Shown here piece after piece: positions 56,368 through 64,000 of a DNA stretch of 64,000 bases (the first letter of the stretch is position 1; every line of letters starts with the position of its first letter). The stretch spans positions 1 through 64,000 of the forward strand of contig SCMT01000008.1 of assembly GCA_005502915.1 (NCBI GenBank), read 5' to 3'. The position numbers and the translations under genes are program-made. Source of the stretch: Lysobacteraceae bacterium 2PB (GTDB lineage Bacteria > Pseudomonadota > Gammaproteobacteria > Xanthomonadales > Xanthomonadaceae). The notes under the pieces are model-generated. The model worked only from the letters and a program-made list of their open reading frames with translations, did not search any database and was not told the origin of the DNA.

Positions 56368-56730
56368 TTATTCCTCGCCGAGTTCGCGTTGCTTCGCCCT
56401 GGTCAGCTTCGCGCGCACCAGTTCGTAGCTGCGGCGGAGCAGCGGCTTCAGTTCCGCATCCTTCATCGCGTCGGACTGCACGAGGCTGATCCATTTCGCG
56501 CGCGCCAGATACGGCGCGGGGATGATGCCGGGTCGATCGGTGAGTTCGAGGAAACGCTCGTCGTCGACCTTGAAGCTCAATCCGCCGCTGGCGTTTTCGG
56601 CTGTCGGTGTCGCGTCGATGACGCAGAACATCTTTCCGCCGACCGAAAACACGCGATTGCTTTCCCACTTGATGTCTTCGGTGACGCCGGGCCAGGCGCC
56701 GACCCACGCCCGCAGTTGCTTGGTGTTCAT
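56368..56730 (-). CDS. MmcQ/YjbR family protein
   Basis: A 120-aa protein of the MmcQ/YjbR (DUF419) family with a CyaY-like alpha/beta fold. The start LRAWVGAWPGVTEDIKWESNRVF and the GGLSFKVDDERFLELTDRPG core fit the family. It is thought to be a small DNA-binding or adaptor protein, but the function is unknown. It is monocistronic with REP units beyond its end. Confidence 0.88.
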   Translation of the reverse strand: MNTKQLRAWVGAWPGVTEDIKWESNRVFSVGGKMFCVIDATPTAENASGGLSFKVDDERFLELTDRPGIIPAPYLARAKWISLVQSDAMKDAELKPLLRRSYELVRAKLTRAKQRELGEE

Positions 56731-56797
56731 GCGATCAGGTTTGTCCGCTGTTCATGCGCCGAGCATACCGCTGGATCGACTGTGCGAAGATGCCCGG

Positions 56798-57367
56798 GTG
56801 AAGACCAGCGACCGCCTCCCGCCCTGGCACGAACACAAGCGGCTGCCCAACGGCCGCGAGGTCCTGATCCGTCCGATCCGGCCCGAGGACGCGGAGGTAC
56901 TGCGCGCCGGGTTCGCGCTGCTGCATCCCGAGGAAATCCGCCAGCGCTTCCTGTACGCGATCAAGGAGCTCACGCCGGAGACCGCGGCGCGGCTGGCGAA
57001 GCCCGACCCTGACACCGAATTCGCCCTCGTCGCCGCCGAACCCTACCCGCCCGGGGAGGCGCTGATCGGCGCGGTCGCGCGGGTCGCGATCACGCCCGGC
57101 ACGCGCGAGGCGGAATTCGCCATCCTGGTCAGCCATTTCATCAGCGGCATGGGCCTGGGCCGGCACCTGATGCGCCGGCTGGTGCGCTGGGCCCGGCGCA
57201 AGGGCCTGGACCGGCTGTACGGCGACGTGCTGGAGCACAACACCGCGATGATCGCGCTGGCGCTGTCGCTGGGCTTCCACCGCGAACACGCCGAGGACCC
57301 CGGCCTGGTCCGAGTGAGCCTGGACCTGCGGAAAGCACCTGCCGCGTCGACCGAAGACGCCTCCTGA
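56798..57367 (+). CDS. GNAT family N-acetyltransferase
   Basis: A 189-aa GNAT protein similar to the acetyltransferase domain of Pat/AcsA-type enzymes: LIRPIRPEDAEVLRAGFALLHPEEIRQRFLYAIKELTPE is the start of the Pat C-terminal module, and the acetyl-CoA loop is GMGLGRHLMRRLVRWARRKG (about 117-136). A GTG at 56798 is the likely start; an upstream frame extension exists but has no good start signal. It sits 38 bp before mfd on the same strand. Substrate unknown; protein lysine acetylation is a possibility by similarity. Confidence 0.85.
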   Translation: MKTSDRLPPWHEHKRLPNGREVLIRPIRPEDAEVLRAGFALLHPEEIRQRFLYAIKELTPETAARLAKPDPDTEFALVAAEPYPPGEALIGAVARVAITPGTREAEFAILVSHFISGMGLGRHLMRRLVRWARRKGLDRLYGDVLEHNTAMIALALSLGFHREHAEDPGLVRVSLDLRKAPAASTEDAS

Positions 57368-57405
57368 CACGCCAGCCGGACGGCAGGCGGTAAAATCGGC
57401 GGTTC

Positions 57406-60400
57406 ATGAACGACAACGCCTCTTCACTCCGGCTGCTGCCCAAGGCCGGCCAGTCGCGCGCCTGGTGGCGCCTGCCCGCCAGCCCCAGCGCCCTCGCCTG
57501 GACCCTCGCCGGCGTCGCCCGCGCGCACGACGGCCCGCTGCTGGTCGTCGCCCGCGACAACCACGCCGCCCACCAGCTCGAACACGACCTGCGCACGCTG
57601 ATCGGCGACCTCGCCGCCGTGCCCGTGGTGCCCTTTCCCGACTGGGAAACCCTGCCCTACGACCAGTTCAGCCCGCACCCGGACATCGTCTCGCAGCGCC
57701 TGGCCGCGCTGCACCGGCTGCCGACCCTCAAGCAGGGTGTTGTGGTGGTGCCGGTGCAGACGCTGATGCAGCGCCTGGCGCCGCTGTCGCACATCGTCGG
57801 CGGCAGTTTCGACGTCGCGGTCGGCCGCCGGCTCGACATGGATGCCGAGAAGCGTCGGCTGGAAGGCGCGGGCTACCGCAACGTGCCGCAGGTGTTCGAC
57901 CCGGGCGACTTCGCGGTGCGCGGCGGCCTGCTCGACATCTATCCGATGGGCGCCGAGGAGCCCTACCGCATCGAGCTGCTCGACGACGAGATCGAATCGA
58001 TCCGCGCCTTCGATCCGGAAAGCCAGCGTTCGCTCGAGAAGTACCAGTCGGTGCAGATGCTGCCCGGACGCGAAATGCCGCTGGAAGGCAGTGCGCTGGA
58101 GCGCGCGCTGTCGACGCTGCGCGATCGCTTCGACATCGACACCCGTCGCAGTGGTCTCTACCAGGACCTGAAGGCGGGCATCGCGACCTCGGGCATCGAG
58201 TACTACCTGCCGCTGTTCTTCGAGAAGACCGCGACGCTGTTCGACTACCTGCCCGCGAACGCGATGCCGGTGCTCGGCGACGGCGCGATGGAGGCTGCGG
58301 ACCAGTTCTGGCGCGGTACCGGCGAGCGCTACGAACAGCGGCGACACGACATCGAACGCCCGCTGCTGCCGCCGAGCGAGCTGTACCTGCCGCCGGACGC
58401 GCTGCGCGAACGCCTGAACGAAGGCCGGCGCATCGAGCTGTGCGGCGAGGCGCATCCGCGCCGCGACGACGCCCTGCCTCTGGGCGTGCAGCCCGCGCCC
58501 GACCTGCCGCTGATGGCGAAGGACGCCGAGCCGGCTGCCGCGCTGAAATCCTTCCTCGGCGCCTATCCCGGCCGCGTGCTGATCGCAGCCGACTCCGCGG
58601 GTCGTCGCGAGGCGCTGATCGACATCCTCCAGTCCGCCGACCTGCGCGCGCAGGTGCTGACGCGGTTCGAGGAGTTCGCGGCGTCGGCCGAGCGCCTGTC
58701 CATCGTGGTCGCGCCGCTGGACAACGGTTTCGCCGTCGACGACACCGCGCCGTGGACGGTGCTGACCGAACGCCAGCTGTTCCCCGAACGCGCCGCGCAG
58801 CCGCGCCGCCGCAAGCGCGCCGGCCGCGAGCCGGAAGCGATCATCCGCGACCTCGGCGAGCTGAGCGAAGGCGCGCCGGTGGTGCACGAGGATCACGGCG
58901 TCGGGCGCTATCGCGGCCTGGTGACGCTGGAGGCCGGCGGCCAGACCGGCGAATACCTCGACATCGAATACGCCAAGGGCGACCGGCTGTACGTGCCGGT
59001 GACGCAACTGCACCTGGTCAGCCGCTACTCCGGCGCCAACCCGGACACCGCGCCGCTGCATTCGCTGGGCGGCGAAGCCTGGGCGAAAGCGAAGAAGAAG
59101 GCCGCCGAGAAGGTCCGCGACGTCGCCGCCGAGCTGCTGGAGATCCAGGCCAAGCGCCACGCACGCGCCGGCCTCGCGCTGGACATCGACCGCACCGTGT
59201 ACGAACCGTTCGCGGCGACCTTCCCGTTCGAGGAGACGCCCGATCAGCTGGCCGCGATCGAAGCAGTGCTGCGCGACCTGTCCTCGTCGCGACCGATGGA
59301 CCGCGTGGTCTGCGGCGACGTGGGCTTCGGCAAGACCGAAGTCGCGGTGCGCGCGGCCTTCGCGGCGGCGATCAGCGGCAAGCAGGTCGCGGTGCTGGTG
59401 CCGACCACCCTGCTCGCCGAACAGCACTACCGCACGATGCGCGACCGCTTCGCCGACTGGCCGCTGAAGGTCGAAGTGCTGTCGCGCTTCAAGTCGACCA
59501 AGGAGATCAAGGCCGAGCTGGAGAAGGTCGCCGACGGGCGCATCGACGTGATCGTCGGAACCCACCGCCTGCTGCAGCCGGACGTGAAGTTCAAGGACCT
59601 GGGCCTGGTCATCGTCGACGAGGAGCAGCGCTTCGGCGTTCGGCAGAAGGAGGCGCTGAAGGCGCTGCGCGCCGACGTGCACCTGCTCACCCTGACCGCG
59701 ACGCCCATCCCGCGCACGCTGAACATGGCGATGACAGGCCTGCGCGACCTGTCGATCATCGCCACGCCGCCCGCGCATCGCCTCGCGGTGCAGACCTTCG
59801 TGGTGCCGTGGGACGACGAGCAGCTGCGCGAAGCCTTCCAGCGCGAAATCGCGCGCGGCGGCCAGGTCTACTTCCTGCACAACGACGTGGAGAGCATCGG
59901 CCGCATGCAGCGCGAGCTGGAAGCGCTGGTGCCGGACGCGCGCATCGGCATCGCCCATGGCCAGATGCCCGAGCGCGAACTGGAAAAGGTGATGCTCGAC
60001 TTCCACAAGCAGCGGTTCAACGTGCTGCTGTGCTCGACGATCGTGGAATCGGGCATCGACATCCCCAACGCCAACACCATCATCATCAACCGCGCCGACA
60101 AGTTCGGCCTCGCGCAGTTGCACCAGCTGCGCGGCCGCGTCGGTCGCTCGCACCACCGCGCCTACGCCTACCTGGTCGTGCCCGACGGCCGCAGCATCAC
60201 CGCCGACGCGAAGAAGCGACTGGAGGCGATCGCCTCGATGGACGAACTGGGCGCGGGCTTCACGCTGTCCACCCACGACCTGGAAATCCGCGGCGCGGGC
60301 GAGCTGCTCGGCGAGGACCAGAGCGGCCAGATGTCCGAGGTCGGCTTCTCGCTGTACACCGAGCTGCTGGAACGCGCGGTGCGCAGCATCAGGCAGGGCA

Positions 60401-60888
60401 AGCTGCCCGGCGTGGACCAGCTGGGCCTGGACCTGGAGGAACAGCGCGGTGCCGTCGTCGAACTGAACATCCCGACCCTGATCCCCGAGGATTACCTGCC
60501 CGACGTGCACACGCGCCTGACCCTGTACAAGCGGATCAGCAGCGCGCGCGATGCGGACAGGCTGCGCGAGCTGCAGGTGGAGATGATCGACCGCTTCGGC
60601 CTGCTGCCCGAGGGCGCGAAGCATCTGTTCGCGGTGTCCGAACTCAAGCTCGACGCCACCGCGCTGGGCGTGCGCAAGCTCGACCTCGGCGCGGCCGGCG
60701 GCCGCATCCAGTTCGTCGAGAAGCCCCATGTCGATCCGATGTCGGTGATCCGCCTGATCCAGGGCCAGCCGAAGCACTACCGCATGGACGGCCCGGACAA
60801 GCTGAAGATCACACTCGACCTGCCCGATGCCGCCACCCGCCTGCAGGCCGCGCGCGGCCTGTTCACCGCGCTGAGGCCGAGCGCGTGA
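57406..60888 (+). CDS. mfd: Transcription-repair coupling factor
   Basis: Displaces stalled RNA polymerase and recruits UvrA. The 1160-aa product (E. coli 1148) has the UvrB-homology N-terminal domain, the RNA-polymerase-interaction domain (GDLVVHxxHGVGRY-like VVHEDHGVGRYRGL), the RecG-like helicase motor with Walker A GDVGFGKTE (Lys643), DEEQ box VIVDEEQRFG, and the C-terminal UvrA-interaction domain. A TAAAAT hexamer ends nine bases before the ATG and no Shine-Dalgarno is seen, so it may be leaderless. Its stop codon overlaps the GTG of the next gene. Confidence 0.97.
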   Translation: MNDNASSLRLLPKAGQSRAWWRLPASPSALAWTLAGVARAHDGPLLVVARDNHAAHQLEHDLRTLIGDLAAVPVVPFPDWETLPYDQFSPHPDIVSQRLAALHRLPTLKQGVVVVPVQTLMQRLAPLSHIVGGSFDVAVGRRLDMDAEKRRLEGAGYRNVPQVFDPGDFAVRGGLLDIYPMGAEEPYRIELLDDEIESIRAFDPESQRSLEKYQSVQMLPGREMPLEGSALERALSTLRDRFDIDTRRSGLYQDLKAGIATSGIEYYLPLFFEKTATLFDYLPANAMPVLGDGAMEAADQFWRGTGERYEQRRHDIERPLLPPSELYLPPDALRERLNEGRRIELCGEAHPRRDDALPLGVQPAPDLPLMAKDAEPAAALKSFLGAYPGRVLIAADSAGRREALIDILQSADLRAQVLTRFEEFAASAERLSIVVAPLDNGFAVDDTAPWTVLTERQLFPERAAQPRRRKRAGREPEAIIRDLGELSEGAPVVHEDHGVGRYRGLVTLEAGGQTGEYLDIEYAKGDRLYVPVTQLHLVSRYSGANPDTAPLHSLGGEAWAKAKKKAAEKVRDVAAELLEIQAKRHARAGLALDIDRTVYEPFAATFPFEETPDQLAAIEAVLRDLSSSRPMDRVVCGDVGFGKTEVAVRAAFAAAISGKQVAVLVPTTLLAEQHYRTMRDRFADWPLKVEVLSRFKSTKEIKAELEKVADGRIDVIVGTHRLLQPDVKFKDLGLVIVDEEQRFGVRQKEALKALRADVHLLTLTATPIPRTLNMAMTGLRDLSIIATPPAHRLAVQTFVVPWDDEQLREAFQREIARGGQVYFLHNDVESIGRMQRELEALVPDARIGIAHGQMPERELEKVMLDFHKQRFNVLLCSTIVESGIDIPNANTIIINRADKFGLAQLHQLRGRVGRSHHRAYAYLVVPDGRSITADAKKRLEAIASMDELGAGFTLSTHDLEIRGAGELLGEDQSGQMSEVGFSLYTELLERAVRSIRQGKLPGVDQLGLDLEEQRGAVVELNIPTLIPEDYLPDVHTRLTLYKRISSARDADRLRELQVEMIDRFGLLPEGAKHLFAVSELKLDATALGVRKLDLGAAGGRIQFVEKPHVDPMSVIRLIQGQPKHYRMDGPDKLKITLDLPDAATRLQAARGLFTALRPSA

Positions 60889-61424
60889 GCCGCTTCCCCG
60901 CCTGCCTCGCCGCCCTGCTGACCCTGCAGCTGGCACTCGCCGCGGCGGGTTGCGCGACGCGGGACGACCGCACCGCGCGCACGGAGGCAGACGGCGTGGT
61001 GTTCGTGCTCGTGCGCCACGCCGAGAAGGCGAAGGACGACCCGAAGGATCCGACGCTCAGCGAGGCCGGCATCGCGCGCGCGGAGCGCATCGCGGCCTCG
61101 CTCGCGGACGCCCGCGTGATGGCCACCTACGCGACGGCCTATCGACGCACGCAGCTCACCGCCACGCCGACCGCCCGATCGCATCGGCTCGACGTGCGTA
61201 CCTACGACGCGGCGCTGCCCGCAACCGATTTCGCGCGGCAGCTGCGCGCGTCGCACCGCACGGGCACGGTACTGGTGGTCGGCCACAGCAACACGATCCC
61301 CGACCTCGCCGCAGCGCTGTGCGCCTGCCCGGTCGGGAAGATGCCCGAAGATGAATTCGACCGCTGGATGGAAATCAGACTCGACGAGAACGACCGCGCC
61401 GCGCTGGCGCTGCGCCGTTACTGA
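60885..61424 (+). CDS. Exported histidine phosphatase family protein
   Basis: A 179-aa phosphoglycerate-mutase-like phosphatase. The phosphate pocket has LVRHAEK (Arg44, nucleophile His45) and the second His in VVGHSNT. A hydrophobic N-terminus (about 7-22) ending in AAGC at Cys23 suggests a lipoprotein or signal peptide, so it would act in the periplasm. The GTG start overlaps the mfd stop codon (GTGA). No functional link to mfd is evident; substrate unknown. Confidence 0.87.
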   Translation: MSRFPACLAALLTLQLALAAAGCATRDDRTARTEADGVVFVLVRHAEKAKDDPKDPTLSEAGIARAERIAASLADARVMATYATAYRRTQLTATPTARSHRLDVRTYDAALPATDFARQLRASHRTGTVLVVGHSNTIPDLAAALCACPVGKMPEDEFDRWMEIRLDENDRAALALRRY

Positions 61425-61451
61425 AGCGGCGCGCGCCAAGCTGCCGGCGGC

Positions 61452-62501
61452 TTACTCGCCGCCGGCCAGTCCCAGCGAACGGCGCGGGTCGAAGTCGATG
61501 CCGGTGATGTAGCGGCGTCCCGCATGCGCCTTGATGTGGACCACGATGTCGATGGTCAGCATCAGCAGCCGCTTGATGACAGAGAACTCCAGGCCCGAGC
61601 CTTCATTCGAGGCCTTGACCATCAGCGCCAGCTGGTCCCAGGTCTGCGCGGTGCTGCCGGCGTGGCAGCTGGTGATCGAACCCGGATGGCCCGAGGCGCA
61701 GTTTCGGATGAAGTAGAAGGCTTCGTCGCCACGCAACTCGGCCAGGATGATGCGGTCCGGCTTCATGCGCAGGCAGGCCTCCATGCAGCTCTTCGCGGTC
61801 ACGTTCGCCGCGCTCTGCCCGCCCTTGGAATACAACAGGTGGACGATGTTCGGCTGTTCGATGAACAGCTCGCGCGCGTCCTCGATGGTCACCAGCCGCT
61901 CTTCGTGCGGGATGTGGCCGACCAGCGATTTCATGAAGGTGGTCTTGCCGCTGCCGGTCGCGCCGGCGACGACGATGTTCTTCTTGTACGCCACCGACTT
62001 CTTGAAGAACTCGGCGTAGTTGCGCTCCGCGCGCAGCTCCAGCAGCTCCTTGTCGTGGTCGCTGACTTCCGGCACGCCTTCGAGGATCTGCTTGAAGAAG
62101 CCGCTTTCCTCGTAGCTCTGCAGGGTGAAGTTGCGCTTGGCCGGCAGACGGATGGTGATCGAGACCTTGCCCGCGTCGCAGGCCGGCGGGATCACGAACT
62201 GGGCGCGCTGCCCGGTCGGGAAGGTCAGCGAGACGACCGGATCGACGTCGGTGATGCGCTGGCCGGTGTTGCTCTCGTTCACCACCGCGGTGCAGAACTG
62301 CCGCGCGCGTTCGAAGGTGAGCGACGGCACTTCGATCCGCTTCCAGCCGGCGTTCGTTTCCAGGTACAGCTCGCCGGGCTTGTTGATGCAGATTTCCGTC
62401 ACTTCCGGCGACGACATGTACTCCAGGATGCCCAGCACGCTGTACTGGTATTCGAGGAAGTCGTTGGAGACGTTGGCGATGGGTGAATTGTCGATGTCCA
62501 T
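61452..62501 (-). CDS. virB11: Type IV secretion ATPase VirB11
   Basis: A hexameric traffic ATPase at the cytoplasmic base of a VirB type IV secretion system. The 349-aa product has an N-terminal domain, Walker A GATGSGKT at 180-187, the Asp box VTIEDARELFI, Walker B-like RIILAELRGDEA and the His box SGHPGSITSCHAGS. It is the last gene of its operon on this side; convergent to the phosphatase gene by 27 bp. There is a 178-bp gap after virB10 with a GC-rich hairpin at about 62634-62660. Confidence 0.95.
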   Translation of the reverse strand: MDIDNSPIANVSNDFLEYQYSVLGILEYMSSPEVTEICINKPGELYLETNAGWKRIEVPSLTFERARQFCTAVVNESNTGQRITDVDPVVSLTFPTGQRAQFVIPPACDAGKVSITIRLPAKRNFTLQSYEESGFFKQILEGVPEVSDHDKELLELRAERNYAEFFKKSVAYKKNIVVAGATGSGKTTFMKSLVGHIPHEERLVTIEDARELFIEQPNIVHLLYSKGGQSAANVTAKSCMEACLRMKPDRIILAELRGDEAFYFIRNCASGHPGSITSCHAGSTAQTWDQLALMVKASNEGSGLEFSVIKRLLMLTIDIVVHIKAHAGRRYITGIDFDPRRSLGLAGGE

Positions 62502-62679
62502 GCGGAACCTGTCGTCGACGCAGGCCGTGCAGCTGGCAAGCGTGGGGGTGGCGGGCTGCCGGGGATGGCATGCCCCGGAACGAAAAACGACCGCTTGCGC
62601 GATCGCTTTTCGAGGTGTGCCGATCCCGGTGAAGCAGGCGGGCCCTGGCGGGGCCCGCTGCCGCGGGATCGAAGCGGGA

Positions 62680-63933
62680 TCAGCGGCTCCGGACCACGCC
62701 CGAGAAATCGACGTCCTTGGCGACGTAGATGTTCAGCACGGTGCCCTGGTTGATGGTGACCGTGGCCGGACGCTGGGCCGCCTTGCTCAGCGCCTGGTTG
62801 GCGAGGCGCTCGACGGTACGCGCGGTGTTGCTCTCGAACGGAGTCTCGACGATCGTGCCGTTGCTGATGCTGGTCGTCGTCGGGCCGTTCTTGGCGGCGG
62901 CGTACTTGAAGGCGTCGCTGATCATGCTGATGAACAGGGCCGAGCTCATCTTGCTGAACCAGTGGCCGTTGTAGTCGCCCGGATGGCCGGCGCCACCCAG
63001 GTTGTCCACGCCCGGACCTTCGAGGATCACGTCCAGGCCGTTCGGCGTGGTGACGCGATCCCAGACCACCGCGACGCGCGGGCCGTTCGGCTCGCCTTCG
63101 TAGCGGCCGAGGGCCTTGGAGCCCTTCGGCAGCAGCAGGTGGCGTCCGTTGATGGAATACACCGGCTCCGTGATGATGCAGGAGGTGTAGCCCGCGTAAT
63201 CGGTGACGATGCGGGTCTCCAGCACGCAGCGGATGTAGGTGCCGCGCACCATCAGCGTGTCGGGATTGCGCAGGTACTGGGCCACGAGCTGCTTGGTCTC
63301 GCTGGCCGGCATCGCCTGCGCCGGCGCATTGGCGTTCTGCTGCGCGGCCTGGGCATCGAGCACGGCCTGCAGGTAGGGCGAGGTCTGCGGCATGCCGCCC
63401 GGACCACTACCGCCGCGACCGCCGCTGTCGACCATGCCCATGCGGCGCTCGGCCAGCGTGGGACCACGGGGTTCCGGCGGACCGGCATCGGCGGCCTCGT
63501 CGCGGCGCGGCTCGCGCTCCTGGATCGGCTCCTGCGGCGGCAGCGGCGGCAGTTCCTGCACCGGCACCGGCTGGGGCTCCTGGACATCGGCGAAATCGGG
63601 GCCGGCGCCACCAGGGCTCTTGGGCAGGTCGGGAATGACGACCTCTTCCTTCTTCGGCTTGGCGACTTCCTCTTCCTTGTCGGACATGAAGCCCTTCATC
63701 ACGACCAGGGTCATGAGGATCAGCAGGACCACGATGCCCGCGAGGAACATCAGCGCCTTGCGGTTGACGCTCTGGGATTCCACCGTCTTCAGCTGCGGCG
63801 CACCAGCATCCAGGTTCGGCTGGTTCTGCGGTGCCTGCTGCTGGGCCGCGTAGTACGGATTGCTGCCCTGCTGATCGTCGGAGGAGTATTCCCCGGCCTG
63901 CCCGGGGCTGTTCGGCGGCAGATTCTGGTTCAC
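62680..63933 (-). CDS. virB10: Type IV secretion channel protein VirB10
   Basis: A 417-aa TrbI/VirB10 scaffold that spans from inner to outer membrane. It has a cytosolic Gln/Asn-rich N-terminus (1-58), a membrane segment at about 60-79, a Pro/Glu-rich periplasmic linker (about 95-165) and the C-terminal beta-barrel core (about 215-415, with LLLPKGSKALGRYEG and the antenna region near HWFSKMSSALFISMISDAF). The start is a GTG overlapping the upstream gene's stop codon (GTGA). Secretion apparatus type fits the chromosomal VirB systems of Xanthomonas, Stenotrophomonas and Lysobacter, several of which kill competing bacteria. Confidence 0.95.
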   Translation of the reverse strand: MNQNLPPNSPGQAGEYSSDDQQGSNPYYAAQQQAPQNQPNLDAGAPQLKTVESQSVNRKALMFLAGIVVLLILMTLVVMKGFMSDKEEEVAKPKKEEVVIPDLPKSPGGAGPDFADVQEPQPVPVQELPPLPPQEPIQEREPRRDEAADAGPPEPRGPTLAERRMGMVDSGGRGGSGPGGMPQTSPYLQAVLDAQAAQQNANAPAQAMPASETKQLVAQYLRNPDTLMVRGTYIRCVLETRIVTDYAGYTSCIITEPVYSINGRHLLLPKGSKALGRYEGEPNGPRVAVVWDRVTTPNGLDVILEGPGVDNLGGAGHPGDYNGHWFSKMSSALFISMISDAFKYAAAKNGPTTTSISNGTIVETPFESNTARTVERLANQALSKAAQRPATVTINQGTVLNIYVAKDVDFSGVVRSR

Positions 63934-64000
63934 TTGTGCTTGTTCCTACGCAGACCGACGACGTTCTTCCCGTGACGGAGGACCAGGAAGGGATAAGTAC
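63930..64000 (-). CDS. virB9: C-terminal end of a gene upstream of virB10, probably virB9
   Basis: A partial frame running off the window edge: the last 22 residues read TYPFLVLRHGKNVVGLRRNK then HK and TGA. The stop codon overlaps the virB10 GTG (GTGA), as expected in a vir operon where virB9 precedes virB10. The short hydrophobic strand followed by a basic end is compatible with the VirB9 C-terminal beta domain. Identity rests mainly on position. Confidence 0.6.
   Translation of the reverse strand, partial: TYPFLVLRHGKNVVGLRRNKHK

Noticed and set aside
57424-60936. A 1170-codon open frame antisense to mfd
   Set aside because: It mirrors mfd on the opposite strand, arises from codon-position GC bias, and shows no domain motifs.
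62634-62660. Terminator between virB10 and virB11
   Set aside because: The hairpin is GC-rich but has no U-tract on the minus strand; it may be a stability element, so it is not listed as a terminator.

Overview
The window is a high-GC chromosomal segment that looks like a Lysobacteraceae/Xanthomonadaceae gammaproteobacterium (Lysobacter, Luteimonas, Stenotrophomonas or a relative). The evidence is its housekeeping gene orders (map-glnD-dapD, rpsB-tsf-pyrH, rmlBACD, tig-clpP-clpX-lon-hupB-ppiD, phoBR-ppk-ppx), many short GTAG-headed palindromes of the kind called SMAG in Stenotrophomonas, a creBC/creD locus and a chromosomal VirB-type secretion locus. No prophage, integrase or CRISPR array is visible. 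Almost all genes are intact.

Layout. 1-3.3 kb: thiopurine methyltransferase and a penicillin/AHL acylase-type hydrolase. 3.4-11.4 kb (minus strand): map, glnD, dapD, an ArsC/Spx-like reductase, dapE and asnB; asnB is preceded by a short asparagine-rich reading frame and overlapping hairpins. 11.7-15.7 kb: rpsB, tsf, an AIM24-like gene, a cupin and pyrH. 15.8-21.3 kb (minus): an S9 peptidase and the dTDP-rhamnose operon rmlBACD. 21.5-25.7 kb: a small secreted protein, dnaQ, rnhA, a YafS-like protein, gloB and fabI. 25.8-35.7 kb (minus): ppiD, two tRNA genes, hupB, lon, clpX, clpP, tig and a five-tRNA operon, a proteostasis block. 35.9-40.5 kb: a Bax-inhibitor-like membrane protein, an NAD-type isocitrate dehydrogenase, an AhpD-like protein, a glutaredoxin and an M48 peptidase. 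40.6-46.6 kb: phosphate control and polyphosphate metabolism (phoB, phoR, ppk1, ppx). 46.6-50.3 kb: a 267-bp structured element, a GT4 glycosyltransferase, a PAP2 phosphatase, and a hydrolase/acetyltransferase pair. 50.4-55.3 kb: creD and creBC interrupted by an unrecognised gene on the opposite strand. 55.4-61.4 kb: rlmJ, MmcQ-like, GNAT, mfd and a histidine phosphatase. 61.4-64 kb: the end of a type IV secretion operon (virB9 end, virB10, virB11).

Regulation visible in the sequence includes a CreB-type direct repeat between creD and the unrecognised gene, a Pho-box-like repeat before phoB, a heat-shock-type promoter before lon, a strong promoter before the tRNA operon and about a dozen intrinsic terminators. 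Several gene pairs overlap by four bases (ATGA/GTGA), implying translational coupling. The most novel-looking signals are the asparagine-rich leader of asnB, the three-armed inverted-repeat element starting at the ppx stop codon, the gene inside the cre locus, and GTAG palindromes that supply the stop codons of two convergent genes.
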